DNA from: Zoroaster sp. YZ-2022 | Lineage: Eukaryota > Echinodermata > Asteroidea > Forcipulatida > Zoroasteridae | DNA length: 64,000 nucleotides | Assembly: GCA_029582265.1 (NCBI GenBank) | Contig: CM055823.1 | Span: 17,508,093-17,572,092, forward strand | Direction: 5' to 3' | Shown here: positions 10,700-23,521 of the stretch, piece after piece | Layout of the letters: each line of letters begins with the position of its first letter | Numbering within the stretch: position 1 is the first letter of the stretch | Position numbers and translations under genes: made by a program | The notes under the pieces: model-generated | Seen by the model: only the letters and a program-made list of their open reading frames with translations | Told to the model about the DNA's origin: nothing | Database searches by the model: none

Positions 10700-12398
10700 A
10701 AAAACATTCACAGACTATATACACATGGGGTTGGTGTTTATAGTTAGGTACTCTTTATCTCAGCATTGGGTCGATCTTAACCCAACTTGAGGCTGGCAGA
10801 GCTTGAATCTGAGCATGCAATAATGCTTTTCATGAACATGAGGAAATAGAAATTATTGAAGCTTCTGACCATAGTTTAAAGCTAGGTTTAGGCATTTAAT
10901 CTATTCATCCATGTTATGATGTACCAAGCAGCTCTAGTTGTCAAAATGATGTGCCATTTGTCTGCACAATATATGCATGCACAATAAAACTCTTGGACCT
11001 CATCATTATCAGCTGGGTCATCAGAGCCAACTATTATTTTGATACTCATTACTTTTCAATTGATTAATGTTCTACATTATTTCTGAATTTCTTGTCTTTA
11101 GGCCGATGTTGACTGTTGTCAGAAATTCTCAAGAAAACACATTGCGGATAAGATAGATTTTTAATATGCTAGATTCACTCAGAAAGGCAGACAATAATGG
11201 TAATTATATTTCTTTCATTGGATATCCTATACTTATCAATAATGCTCTTTTTAAGTCCTGCTGGAACTGTATCAGGTATTTGCACCAAATTTATTTGTTT
11301 AAGTTAAGTCGAAATGAATCAACAAGTGATTTGAACAGTTGTTCCAAAGCACAAGAAATAATTAGTTTATCTTAATTTTTGATGTCATTTTGTACAAAAT
11401 GGTATTTGGTATTTTCCCCAATGAAAATTACCAGGAATTTAAAAATGTTAGTGTTTTCCCTTTTTAGAGAATTTCCTTGAGAAAGAGAAGGTGCAACATT
11501 GGAACACAACACATTTTGTGAATTCTCCTAAATGAAAGCACTTGATTGATTGATAAGTGTGCCAACTTAACACCAAGTATATGTTGTTGATTTTCCTTTA
11601 AGTGTTTTATCATCTTGCAGTTATAATAATAATTATAAAGATGAAGACATGTATGTAATGTGCTAAATTGATGGACATGTAATTGATAAAATCATTATGC
11701 TAGTCTACGCAACACTGAATCTATTAAAATGAAATTCTTGTCACACATTTTTTATATTTGTATAATTATTTAATTATTTATTTTTTGCAGAGCCAGAAGA
11801 AACCCTGACATCTTATTAAAGGCAGGCCTCCCAGCGAAACCCATAAAACCTATAAAAACATTTCAAAATGGGAACCTTTATTTCCCCCAAAAACTATATT
11901 AACCTATAAAAACTTAGATTTTTTAATCTCCTGCAACACATTTTCAATTTCCTCATACAATCCTCATGGCTTTGAAGAAAAATTACTTCCTGAGTATAAA
12001 GAGATGCAGCTAAAGCTGTAAGCCAAACTGTAACATGTGTACCGCTCTATAGATTTTCTTAAGTGTTTCAGATCCAGGCATCTTACATAGCTTCTAGTCC
12101 ACAACATGCACATACATGTACATGCTGGACATCATACTGCAGTAACACTGATTTTGATGGAAGAGTGCAAGAAGAATTACATGTGAGTATAAATCAATCA
12201 CTTCATCGATTACAATCCCCAGTGATGTAAACTGAGGGGACTTGCATATACATGTATTTTGTCAAGGCAAAATCATGTATGCACCGTAGCGTTTCCAGTC
12301 TTTTAGCTTCTTTCTAGTAGCATACTGCTTTGTACCTTGTACTGTACATTACACATGTCATGAACTTACATGTATAACATTATTTCAATGCATAATTG
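10700..12398 (+). other. Intronic region, matches 50,170-51,570
   Basis: AT-rich, conserved in order with copy B, with no further exon I would defend. A weak candidate at 11,102-11,163 (after TCTTTAG, reading ADVDCCQKFSRKHIADK then stop) is mostly missing in copy B. Confidence 0.4.
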
Positions 12399-14087
12399 TA
12401 ACCGGAGCGTTTGCACACTCAGAAATAGTACACAAAATGCAAGTAAGGATACCGTGGACCAATGAAACTACAACCAAAATGAAACGTAAACTCAAAACCC
12501 AACACAAAAAAAACCTGTTAAAACAAACAGAAAAATAACAACTTTAAATCAGTACAAAATACGGTTCGCCTCATGTTCTATAGGCCTATCAATCTAATTG
12601 AATTATTCAGTTAACCACAAGTTTCTTTAATACAAAATGGTATACATAATAAAAATGAAATGGAAGAACTAAGGCGAAATTAACAAAAATTATGTCAAAC
12701 AATAATAACGCTTTCCGACGAAAACATACCAGACCCAACAGCCATTTACGTTAAGAGCGATCCCCGATCCCTTCGCCAGAACCCATAAAACAACCAACAG
12801 ATAACTAATGGACCATAAACATATCCCAACCAGCGACACTGGGTCTACAAATCACGGAAACACTATTTCGGCACCATGATAAAGTCCGGTCCCTGGCTAA
12901 AACAACCTTCAGCTGTCATCAGCAGGTGGACGACGGTCTAAATAAAATGAAGTGAATTACAATAATTATGCTAAAACAAAACCAAAAACCATGCAATCTT
13001 TTACACGAGTTATGCGGTCACTATCTATGTGCATGTAATGACAAACAAATATGACGATGCCCATGACGGACTCGCATGCAATGCCTCTACAAAATGGCGG
13101 AACGTCCATCGTTCATAACTATAAAAACAACACATTCTTAAACTACATGTACAATCCCCATGGGAGGACCAGATTACTCAAATCGGACTGTACAAATTGA
13201 CTTTGAATTCAGCCGAAAAGATATATCTATCACTCTCCAACCCAAGCCAACTCATCGCACTTCTTTAAAATATCTAAAAAATACATAAAAACACACTACT
13301 CGATTAGTTCATATGCCTCTCCCGTCTTCAGAAAATATTACTTGTTTAAATTCTCCAAACATCCCAACAATTTTCTTATTGACATCAACGGCGACAAATT
13401 ATAAAAGTCTGCCATCACTCTACAAAGTGACAAATACTGACGGCCTCCTGTAAAGGATTCACTCCAATACACCCCTTACGAAATTATTTCGAGTTATGCC
13501 TCACTCTGAATGGAAGTTATTTTCTCCATTCTTCGCAGCCACGTCACCGAGACGTATACCAAGTTATCGTAACTTTTCCCACTGCTAAATTAATGAACTA
13601 GCCGGTGCTGTGGTCGACTTGACGTCGCTTCCCAAAGCTCACCGAACACTTATAGAATTTGTCTCGACACCAAAAAGAAAATGTTTCTTTACCTAGACTT
13701 GTCTTTCCCCTACTAAACTCTAAACATTACAAAGACAATTTCCAGTGAAAATAAAATAAAAATAATAAGTAAAAATGTATCATTTACCTGTATCAGACAT
13801 GTACTGTAATAGTCGAAGAACATCCTGACACAGACGAAACTACAATTAAGGCTCACTGGACAGACGTTCGCCTTCGCAACCGCCATCACCGGCAGCGCAT
13901 TGGCAGCCAGGCTCGAAATCGCCGTACCCGCTGCAACCCAAAAAAATGTTGCCACAGGGCTAGACAAGGACGTAGGTGTTATAGCCCTCAGTGGTGGCAA
14001 GACCCCCTAGCTTTACCGCGTTTTATAACTCGAACTGAACATTCCTAAATGTAACACGAGAAGGCAATAATAACACTACATAACTAA

Positions 14088-14362
14088 TATTATATAGATT
14101 GGTGAAATTCTTGCGTCGGGAGATAAACAATTGATTTAATTTTGCCCTACACCGACGTGTGTATAGCACTGTATGCTCAGTGCTTTCCGAGTGTCTGTGA
14201 AAAAACTACACAGGCGACTCGGGCGGGACTCGAACCCACGACCTCCTGCTTACTAGTGCAGACGTCTTAACCTCTCGACCACCGAGCTTGCCCGATAACG
14301 ATTGGCTGGCTAGAATCAATTGTTTATCTCCCGACGCAAGAATTTCACCAATCTATATTATA
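14088..14362. repeat. 48-bp inverted repeat
   Basis: ATTATATAGATTGGTGAAAT... at 14,088-14,135 is the inverse of 14,315-14,362 with almost no mismatch. It overlaps the tRNA-like fold-back, so two interleaved palindromes share about 400 bp. Confidence 0.88.
14216..14288 (-). tRNA. tRNA-like sequence (SINE head or tRNA pseudogene), minus copy
   Basis: On the minus strand: A box TGGTCGAGAGG, D stem GTC/GAC, an anticodon arm CTGC/GCAG with an 8-nt loop ACTAGTAA (one too many), T arm GTGGG-TTCGAGT-CCCGC, and acceptor pairs CTCGG/CCGAG. The internal promoter boxes are near consensus. The odd anticodon loop and the flanking inverted copy make a functional tRNA unlikely; Thr (AGT) or Ser origin is a guess. 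Confidence 0.6.
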
Positions 14363-14414
14363 TCGCGGAACCCGCTGCTATATAGGATTCTAGCCGGCCA
14401 ATCGCCATCGGGCA

Positions 14415-14487
14415 AGCTCGGTGGTCGAGAGGTTAAGACGTCTGCACTAGTAAGCAGGAGGTCGTGGATTCGAGTCCCGCCCGAGTT
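14415..14487 (+). tRNA. tRNA-like sequence, plus copy
   Basis: Nearly identical to the minus copy at 14,216-14,288, with one change in the B box (GATTCGAGTCC instead of GGTTCGAGTCC). Together they form the outer arms of a fold-back structure with GATTGGCTGGCTAGAATC / GATTCTAGCCGGCCAATC next to the centre. Probably not a translated tRNA. Confidence 0.6.
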
Positions 14488-15189
14488 AACTAATATTAAG
14501 CAAGATACAAAACGTACAACTACAATAAAAAAAATCCTTTTTAACGTTGCATCCATAATATAACCAACATGGTTGTATATTGCCCCGGTTACATAATGTA
14601 ATATATTATAATTTTTTCCAATGTGAAAGATCATTGCTGGTTATGAGAAGCCTATACAAAGAAAATGAGAAAGCAGTTCAATCCATGATGTAAATCTGAT
14701 TGAATACATGTACATGTAACATTAAGTGTTAAAGGAACGTATTAAAAAGAAAATCAACAAAAAGAGTCAGCTTCTATTAAAATAATAATTTCTATTTTAA
14801 ATTAAAGTAAGTTATCATGTATGTAACTTATATCTTGTAAATCTGACCTTATGTAAGTCTAATGACATTATGTATTTAAGCTTAATGGTTATGAGATATT
14901 AGTATTTATTTTTTCACCACGTCCCTTGAATAGCACTGCCTGTTGGACTAGCAGAAATAAGCTGCACTGTTTCCAGTCTTGCTAAATTTATTTGGCATAC
15001 AAGCAAAACTGCGTTTACTGTTTTCAGAGTCTGTTTTTTGCCCGTCTTATTTCCAAAGTATCTCAACAGTGCATTGACACTATTATTAAAACAGAATTTT
15101 TCAGGTTTGGTCTACTTGATGTATCCCAGCTGTCCATACAGATCAGACAGTAAAGTGATAAATTAAGTGTTTTGTTTGGGTTCTTGTAT

Positions 15190-16467
15190 ACATGTAGTTA
15201 CATGTTCAGTGTACAAGTCACATTACATGGTCTACTGATGCTTACATGTTCAGTGTACAAGTATTACTAATTGATCATCACATTACATGGTCTTACTGAT
15301 TCTTACATGTTCAGTGTACAAGTATTACTAATCATCACATTACATGGTCTTACTGATTCTTACATGTTCAGTGTACAAGTATTACTAATCATCACATTAC
15401 ATGGTCTTACTGATGCTTACATGTTCACTGTACAAGTATTACTAATCATCTCATTACATGGTCTTACTGATGCTTACATGTTCAGTGTACAAGTATTACT
15501 AATCATCACATTACATGGTCTTACTGATGCTTACATGTTCAGTGTACAAGTATTACTAATCATCACATTACATGGTCTTACTGATGCTTACATGTTCAGT
15601 GTACAAGTATTACTAAACATCACATTACATGGTCTTACTGATGCTTACATGTTCAGTGTACAAGTATTACTAATCATCACATTACATGGTCTTACTGATG
15701 CTTACATGTTCAGTGTACAAGTATTACTAATCATCACATTACATGGTCTAATTACTGATGCTTACATGTTCAGTGTACAAGTATTACTAAACATCACATT
15801 ACATGGTCTTACTGATGCTTACATGTTCAGTGTACAAGTATTACTAATCATCACATTACATGGTCTTACTGATGCTTACATGTTCAGTGTACAAGTATTA
15901 CTAATCATCACATTACATGGTCTAATTACTGATGCTTACATGTTCAGTGTACAAGTATTACTAATCATCACATTACATGGTCTTACTGATGCTTACATGT
16001 TTAGTGTACAAGTATTACTAATCATCTCATTACATGGTCTTACTGATGCTTACATGTTCAGTGTACAAGTATTACTAATCATCACATTACATGGTCTTAC
16101 TGATGCTTACATGTTCAGTGTACAAGTATTACTAAACATCACATTATGGTCTTACTGATGCTTACATGTTCAGTGTACAAGTATTACTAATCATCACATT
16201 ACATGGTCTTACTGATGCTTACATGTTCAGTGTACAAGTATTACTAATCATCACATTACATGGTCTTACTGATGCTTACATGTTCAGTGTACAAGTATTA
16301 CTAATCATCACATTACATGGTCTTATTGATGCTTACATGTTCAGTGTACAAGTATTACTAATCATCACATTACATGGTCTTACTGATGCTTACATGTTCA
16401 GTGTACAAGTATTACTAATCATCACATTACATGGTCTTACTGATGCTTACATGTTCAGTGTACAAGT
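15190..16467 (+). repeat. 57-bp tandem satellite, about 22 units
   Basis: The unit TTACATGTTCAGTGTACAAG...TGATGC is 57 bp, with a few 60-bp variants (ATTACTGATGC). Units are almost identical. Frames of 295 and 120 codons that repeat MFSVQVLLIITLHGLTDAY arise because 57 is 19 codons without a stop; I treat them as non-genic. Copy B has only about 2.5 units (52,193-52,330). Confidence 0.96.
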
Positions 16468-16468
16468 A

Positions 16469-16725
16469 CACTCACTGGCTAAAAGTATTGCAACATGCTT
16501 AAAATTAGCACTTTACAGTAACAGGTGAGATGATCATTTAATCTGATTTCATTGAATCGTGTATTACATAATTTCCGAGCAAGAATAGTAAAAAGAACAT
16601 TGACTTCAAAACACATGTGCTTTCAAGAAGTCTTAAGTAGTGTAAATAAAATAAAATAAATTATTGTAACACAGTTCTCCAAACTGAACTTTGGTGTATG
16701 TTGCAATACTTATGGCCAGTGAGTG
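16469..16725. mobile_element. Tc1/mariner-type MITE inside the 57-bp array
   Basis: Ends CACTCACTGGCTAAAAGTAT and ATACTTATGGCCAGTGAGTG are inverted, about 28 bp long. TA is duplicated at 16,467-16,468 and 16,726-16,727. The satellite word CAAGTATTACTAATC is restored when the 257-bp element is removed, so the insertion point is exact. Absent in copy B. Confidence 0.93.
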
Positions 16726-17474
16726 TATTACTAATCATCACATTACATGGTCTTACTAATGCTTACATGTGTACTAAATAATGTTGTCATGCCGATAACA
16801 AAATTTATGTTTCCAATAAATTTGAGTGGGTTTCACATGTTCAGCACGACACTCGATCTGAAGCTGTGTACTGTCAAACAGGGTAAATGGGGTTACTTAA
16901 CACTACATAATCACGGGAAATAATAACCTATAAAAACCTATATTTTGGCATTTGGTAAACCTAATAACCTATATTTTACATTTACTATTTTAAAAAATTC
17001 TATATTTGGTAGATTGGGCACTGGGAGGACTGTAAAGGTGGGCAAATATTATTAATTTTGACAGTTCACTACAGTTTTACAGGGTTAGGTTTATGTAAAT
17101 TGTTTAGTCTGCCTTAAGTGTTAGGATAAAAACTAATTACAAATAGTGAATGTTGCATTACGGCATGGATGATAATTTCCTAGGAAAATTGCCAAAAACA
17201 CTTTGTTTTAACAAAATAGGAATGTATAATGTTGAGGAAAAGTGGTATAATTTAAAGGCATTTGTTTTTGGACAGTGTTTCAGCATCTTTTAGACAAAAA
17301 CGTTCTTAAACAACAAATTTAAGTCCTCTTTAAAAATCATTAATAAATATTTGGTAGGATGGGCTTACGTTTGGTTGGTTTCTTAATTTTTGTTTTGTAG
17401 TTCACTTGTATTATTTCTGATTATTTCCAAAATATTTAAAACATTGTATATATTGTTTATTTTGTCAACTGCAG

Positions 17475-17552
17475 CATTGTAAAAATGGAGCAGGATATCC
17501 TAACAGATAAGATACTTGGACACAGAGACTATTTTGAAAAACATTCTTCAAG
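17475..17552 (+). CDS. Candidate exon E9
   Basis: Follows GTCAACTGCAG. Reads IVKMEQDILTDKILGHRDYF and on to HSS, with a weak end before GTATCA. Copy B (54,467-54,548) has a better donor, GTGAGT, giving 27 codons that end HFQGK in phase 0 and join E10 cleanly. Conserved reading in both copies with mostly conservative substitutions. Acidic and helical; no family recognised. Confidence 0.5.
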
Positions 17553-18089
17553 GTATCATGAGCAATTTTCATAATCACATCACATGACTACTCGGAGCTA
17601 AGACATACATGTACCCACCTATGTTTGTGGTTGCATTTGTTGTTTTTTATTTAGAATTGATGGATTTTCATCAATGAAGACAATTAATTTGGAAATTCAT
17701 TTATGTGTAAAAAGTTGTCTGACATTTAATGCAACTTTTGACAGAGGTAGTCTGTTGCCATTTCATGAAAAATTGTATAAACATGCTTCTGGTTGCATTT
17801 GTTGTTTGTTAGAATTGATTCATTTTCATCAATGAATACAACTTTATGTGTGTCTTCATGTACATGCTGATGTGTTCATATGAAATGAGCATTGCATCAA
17901 ATGTGCCTCATGTACTTGTGTAGATACAAGTTGTCTAAGTAGCAAATAGCATTTGGTCATTAAGGGCCAGGATATGTTGACGCATAAGATACTGCTTTAG
18001 AGGACATGTATCACATAAGCTCAAGCAAAAGAAAATAAAACAAACACATGGGGATGGTTTCCTCATGTTTTCTAAAATTGTCTTTGCAG

Positions 18090-18137
18090 GAGAGATGTCA
18101 ACGACTTTTATATTTCAATGAGGGAAAGATTCAAGAG
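18090..18137 (+). CDS. Candidate exon E10 (16 codons)
   Basis: Between TTGTCTTTGCAG and GTAAGTA, exactly 48 nt in both copies (B: 54,904-54,951). Reads ERCQRLLYFNEGKIQE here; in B compensating indels give ERCQRLFIFQRGKIQE. Phase 0-0, consistent with E9 of copy B. Strong splice sites. Confidence 0.5.
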
Positions 18138-18600
18138 GTAAGTATTGGTTTAGATGCTTGGATAGTGGTAGGATTTCATTGGGAGAGTGGTCTTCACATT
18201 GCTAAAACAGGGAATACCTATTGTGGTTGACTTTAAATTTTTGATTTGTTGTTTAAATATCGACACTCGCACATAAGGTCATCATCCTTATTTCAAATTT
18301 ATATTATTATTTTTTTTAAATTGTAAACATTTGTATTTATTTGTATGCCAAAGTCAAAGCAAATAGGATCATACATGTTCTTTGTGCATGTGTCCATACC
18401 CGTCAGACTTCAGAAATACTTCATGGATAATCTTCATACTTGATTGGTGGATTAGTCTTGGTACATCAAAGAAGACTTTTTAAATTTGACCCCATGAGGT
18501 GAAAGTTCAAGATAAAAAGGACATACAATTCTGTCAGCATGATGAATGAAAGAATATTTCATTTACAGACCTGTGGTCCGTTAACACGCATATAAATGTT

Positions 18601-21600
18601 TACTCATCAATGTTAAGTCACTGTTACTTACTTGGACACTTTGTTGTTTAGTTCTGTACACCTATGGGAAGGACTCTGTGTGTTAAGGACTCATAAATGC
18701 TAAGTCACTGTTACTTACTTGGACACTTTGTTGTTTAGTCCTGTACACCTATGGGAAGGACTCTGTGTGTTAAGGACTCATAAATGTTAAGTCACTGTTA
18801 CTTACTTGGACACTTTGTTGTTTAGTCCTGTACACCTATGGGAAGGACTCTGTGTGTTAAGGACTCTAAATGTTAAGTCACTGTTACTTACTTGGACACT
18901 TTGTTGTTTAGTCCTGTACACCTATGGGAAGGACTCTGTGTGTTAAGGACTCTAAATGTTAAGTCACTGTTACTTACTTGGACACTTTGTTGTTTAGTCC
19001 TGTATACCTATGGGAAGGACTCTGTGTGTTAAGGACTCATAAATGTTAAGTCACTGTTACTTACTTGGACACTTTGTTGTTTAGTCCTGTACACCTATGG
19101 GAAGGACTCTGTGTGTTAAGGACTCTAAATGTTAAGTCACTGTTACTTACTTGGACACTTTGTTATTTAGTCCTGTACACCTATGGGAAGGACTCTGTGT
19201 GTTAAGGACTCATAAATGTTAAGTCACTGTTACTTACTTGGACACTTTGATATTTAGTCCTGTACACCTATGGGAAGGACTCTGTGTGTTAAGGACTCTA
19301 AATGTTAAGTCACTGTTACTTACTTGGACACTTTGTTGTTTAGTCCTGTACACCTATGGGAAGGACTCTGTGTGTTAAGGACTCTAAATGTTAAGTCACT
19401 GTTACTTACTTGGACACTTTGTTGTTTAGTCCTGTACACCTATGGGAAGGACTCTGTGTGTTAAGGACTCTAAATGTTAAGTCACTGTTACTTACTTGGA
19501 CACTTTGTTATTTAGTCCTGTACACCTATGGGAAGGACTCTGTGTGTTAAGGACTCTAAATGTTAAGTCACTGCTACTTACTTGGACACTTTGTTGTTTA
19601 GTCCTGTACACCTATGGGAAGGACTCTGTGTGTTAAGGACTCTAAATGTTAAGTCACTGTTACTTACTTGGACACTTTGTTGTTTAGTCCTGTACACCTA
19701 TGGGAAGGACTGTGTGTTAAGGACTCTAAATGTTAAGTCACTGTTACTTACTTGGACACTTTGTTGTTTAGTCCTGTACACCTATGGGAAGGACTCTGTG
19801 TGTTAAGGACTCTAAATGTTAAGTCACTGTTACTTGGACACTTTGTTGTTTAGTCCTGTACACCTATGGGAAGGACTCTGTGTGTTAAGGACTCTAAATG
19901 TTAAGTCACTGTTACTTACTTGGACACTTTGTTGTTTAGTCCTGTACACCTATGGGAAGGACTCTGTGTGTTAAGGACTCTAAATGTTAAGTCACTGTTA
20001 CTTACTTGGACACTTTGTTGTTTAGTCCTGTACACCTATGGGAAGGACTCTGTGTGTTAAGGACTCTAAATGTTAAGTCACTGTTACTTACTTGGACACT
20101 TTGTTGTTTAGTCCTGTACACCTATGGGAAGGACTGTGTGTTAAGGACTCTAAATGTTAAGTCACTGTTACTTACTTGGACACTTTGTTGTTTAGTCCTG
20201 TACACCTATGGGAAGGACTCTGTGTGTTAAGGACTCTAAATGTTAAGTCACTGTTACTTGGACACTTTGTTGTTTAGTCCTGTACACCTATGGGAAGGAC
20301 TCTGTGTGTTAAGGACTCTAAATGTTAAGTCACTGTTACTTACTTGGACACTTTGTTGTTTAGTCCTGTACACCTATGGGAAGGACTCTGTGTGTTAAGG
20401 ACTCTAAATGTTAAGTCACTGTTACTTACTTGACACTTTGTTGTTTAGTCCTGTACACCTATGGAAGGACTCTGTGTGTTAAGGACTCTAAATGTTAAGT
20501 CACTGTTACTTACTTGGACACTTTGTTGTTTAGTCCTGTACACCTATGGGAAGGACTCTGTGTGTTAAGGACTCTAAATGTTAAGTCACTGTTACTTACT
20601 TGGACACTTTGTTATTTAGTCCTGTACACCTATGGGAAGGACTCTGTGTGTTAAGGACTCTAAATGTTAAGTCACTGTTACTTACTTGGACACTTTGTTG
20701 TTTAGTCCTGTACACCTATGGGAAGGACTCTGTGTGTTAAGGACTCTAAATGTTAAGTCACTGTTACTTACTTGGACACTTTGTTGTTTAGTCCTGTACA
20801 CCATGGGAAGGACTCTGTGTGTTAAGGACTCTAAATGTTAAGTCACTGTTACTTACTTGGACACTTTGTTGTTTAGTCCTGTACACCCATGGGAAGGACT
20901 CTGTGTGTTAAGGACTCTAAATGTTAAGTCACTGTTACTACTTGGACACTTTGTTGTTTAGTCCTGTACACCTATGGGAAGGACTCTGTGTGTTAAGGAC
21001 TCTAAATGTTAAGTCACTGTTACTACTTGGACACTTTGTTGTTTAGTCCTGTACACCTATGGGAAGGACTCTGTGTGTAAGGACTCTAAATGTTAAGTCA
21101 CTGTTACTTACTTGGACACTTTGTTGTTTAGTCCTGTACACCTATGGAAGGACTCTGTGTGTTAAGGACTCTAAATGTTAAGTCACTGTTACTTACTTGG
21201 ACACTTTGTTGTTTAGTCCTGTACACCTATGGGAAGGACTCTGTGTGTTAAGGACTCTAAATGTTAAGTCACTGTTACTTACTTGACACTTTGTTGTTTA
21301 GTCCTGTACACCTATGGGAAGGACTCTGTGTGTTAAGGACTCTAAATGTTAAGTCACTGTTACTTACTTGGACACTTTGTTGTTTAGTCGAGTACACCTA
21401 TGGGAAGGACTCCTGTGTGTTAAGGACTCTAAATGTTAAGTCACTGTTACTTACTTGACACTTTGTTGTTTAGTCCTGTACACCTATGGGAAGGACTCTG
21501 TGTGTTAAGGACTCTAAATGTTAAGTCACTGTTACTTACTTGACACTTTGTTGTTTAGTCCTGTACACCTATGGGAAGACTCTGTGTGTTAAGGACTCTA

Positions 21601-21912
21601 AATGTTAAGTCACTGTTACTTACTTGGACACTTTGTTGTTTAGTCCTGTACACCCATGGGAAGGACTCTGTGTGTTAAGGACTCTAAATGTTAAGTCACT
21701 GTTACTTACTTGGACACTTTGTTGTTTAGTCCTGTACACCTATGGGAAGGACTCTGTGTGTTAAGGACTCTAAATGTTAAGTCACTGTTACTTACTTGGA
21801 TACTTTGTTGTTTAGTCCTGTACACCTATGGGAAGGACTCTGTGTGTTAAGGACTCTAAATGTTAAGTCACTGTTACTTACTTGGACACTTTGTTGTTTA
21901 GTCCTGTACACC
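18601..21912 (+). repeat. 86-bp tandem satellite, about 38 units
   Basis: Unit AAATGTTAAGTCACTGTTAC...AAGGACTCT, 86 bp, with variants of 80-88 bp (loss of TTAC, CT, or one G; early units carry CATA). It lies in the intron between E10 and E11. Copy B has about 7-8 units (55,411-56,064), with more indels. Frames of 60-75 codons within it are artefacts. Confidence 0.97.
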
Positions 21913-22268
21913 TAAGGCTGCATTTTTCGGTTATTTCGGGAACCGGATACCAGAAATTGGAAATCTCGGATACTTGGGTACCCATAAACAATTTTGTAAA
22001 ACACGAAAATACTCCAAATGTATATAAATAACCAATATAAACACACATTTTCTTGTTTTATTATGGACTTTTGTGGACCTCTATTAAAAAACGACTCATA
22101 TCATTCCATTCCCCACACACATTTTGTTAACAAAAAATTGGAGATTTCCATTTGTGTGGCTTAAATGGTCAGTTGAAATTTTCAACAGTCATTTATGAGT
22201 AATTGGAACTGAAAAATGGAACAGTTTCAGTCGAGTATCCAGGTACCCGGATACCCGGCACAGTCTTA
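21913..22268. mobile_element. hAT-type MITE inserted in the 86-bp array
   Basis: Begins TAAGGCTG, ends CAGTCTTA, and is flanked by TGTACACC on both sides (21,905-21,912 and 22,269-22,276), a perfect 8-bp duplication of satellite sequence. Its interior carries AACCGGATACC and the inverted GGTACCCGGATACCCGG, related to the element at 8,666. Copy B has it too (56,065-56,417), so it predates the duplication. Confidence 0.9.
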
Positions 22269-22422
22269 TGTACACCTATGGGAAGGACTCTGTTTTTTTC
22301 GTAAAGGTAGCCAATGTTTCTGGCAACTTATTGCATGGTTTGACCACTGTAATGGAATAGAAGTAACTGGCTAACATATAGTTCTAGTATACAAACATTA
22401 CAAATCTGTTATTCTCATACAG

Positions 22423-22526
22423 TGGGATTATGTTTTGACTTGAAGAGGGGGTCCTTCTCTGAGGAGCAACTCGAAGTAGTAGTTGACTGTCTTACGAGGA
22501 TGTTCTGCCTCAACAATGACACCAAG
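22423..22526 (+). CDS. Candidate exon E11
   Basis: Follows TTCTCATACAG; donor GTATTA. In the frame entered after two bases it reads GLCFDLKRGSFSEEQLEVVV and on through DCLTRMFCLNNDTK, ending in phase 0. This matches E12. The copy B version (about 57,210-57,316) is frameshifted. SEEQLEVV..CL looks like a helical segment; no family named. Confidence 0.45.
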
Positions 22527-22969
22527 GTATTAAGTTTGCTTATGTTTGCTCTTAGAGAAATTCTCTTCTGCTTTTTTGTAAAATCATGCTTTGATCCATA
22601 TATCAGTGCAATTGCTATTCCAATGAAAAGATAGATATAAATAACTTGTTAGTTTATTTACCAGTGCTTGTCTTTGCCATTTCAAATTTATTTATCTACT
22701 TTTAATTGCGGTTTATTTGAAAGGGACCACATTATTTGATTCAGGCCAGCCACTGCAACCCCAAATGCTCATCAGAGGCAATTTATTTATTGCCCTTGGT
22801 TTTTGACTAAGTGGACATTCAAATGTTGCCATAGACACTTTGATTTTCTATAAGAATGAAATTAAAGGCCTGCACTCTGTAGTGTCAATGAAGCATAGCC
22901 CTGATAAGAATTAATCACTCATTTCTGTATAACATAAAAAACGGTTTCTTATTATCTTTTGCTTCACAG

Positions 22970-23032
22970 CTCTTGGAATACAAAATGAGTTCTTCTCCCT
23001 ATCAGGAACTTGTCTACATCATAGCGGAGTAA
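22970..23032 (+). CDS. Candidate terminal exon E12
   Basis: A strong polypyrimidine tract and CAG (ATCTTTTGCTTCACAG) precede LLEYKMSSSPYQELVYIIAE followed by TAA. Phase 0 continues E11. This would end the gene. Copy B lacks the whole segment 22,890-23,790. Confidence 0.45.
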   Translation, partial: LLEYKMSSSPYQELVYIIAE

Positions 23033-23521
23033 TGAGGCAGAGGGTCTGTATAACTTAGGGCCTTAATGTTTATAGTAACAATTGCACATATCACCATCAG
23101 TGGGTGATCTATCTCAACATTTTAGAACAAATATCAACAAATCAGAATGCATTTTCATTATTTGTAATTTTTGAAAAAAGCTTCCAAAAGTATCCTTACT
23201 TTCTTTGAATCAAGATATACACTAAGCAACCAACCTGTGAAATTTTCAGCTGTGTTGTATTTAGATTTTGTATATACATTCTAACATTACATTTTTGTCT
23301 CCAGATGGACAGAAATTAATTTTGGACATTATTTTACTAAAATTATAGCTACAGAGACTGACATATTTCAAGGTATGCTTAATTACCATCATCTACTTTA
23401 CATCAAGTAAGTTTCATGTAAATCTGGGATCATTTTAATTTTGATTGATTTTGTTTTAGATTACCAATAGTGTATATGAGGCTTTAATGACAATTGAATG
23501 AGTTGAAACTTTCACAGGTTG

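Larger units (their letters stand above)
12399..14591. mobile_element. 2.2-kb insertion with TAACCGG inverted ends
   Basis: Copy A holds 2,193 bp that copy B lacks (B reads GCATAATGTAATATT without interruption). The insert begins TAACCGG and ends CCGGTTA, with a likely target duplication CATAATTG / CATAATG at 12,391-12,398 and 14,592-14,598. Seven to eight bp duplicated and very short ends fit hAT- or P-like elements, but no transposase is visible, so it is non-autonomous or composite. A minus-strand frame 13,713-14,000 (starting MPPLRAITPTSL, donor-like GTAAAT after Gln 71) is the only long one; I cannot name it. The 3' part contains paired tRNA-like sequences. Confidence 0.75.

Noticed and set aside
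14415..14487. Functional tRNA-Thr gene
   Set aside because: Eight-base anticodon loop and mismatched acceptor stem, and placement within a mobile fold-back.
15190..16467. CRISPR array
   Set aside because: Units are head-to-tail identical without unique spacers, and the DNA is animal-like.
15271..16528. 295- and 120-codon frames repeating MFSVQVLLIITLHGLTDAY as a transmembrane repeat protein
   Set aside because: They equal the 57-bp satellite read in its only stop-free frame; copy B has almost no units, and indels shift the frame.
19582..21458. Repeated 65-74-codon frames in the 86-bp array
   Set aside because: Satellite artefacts.
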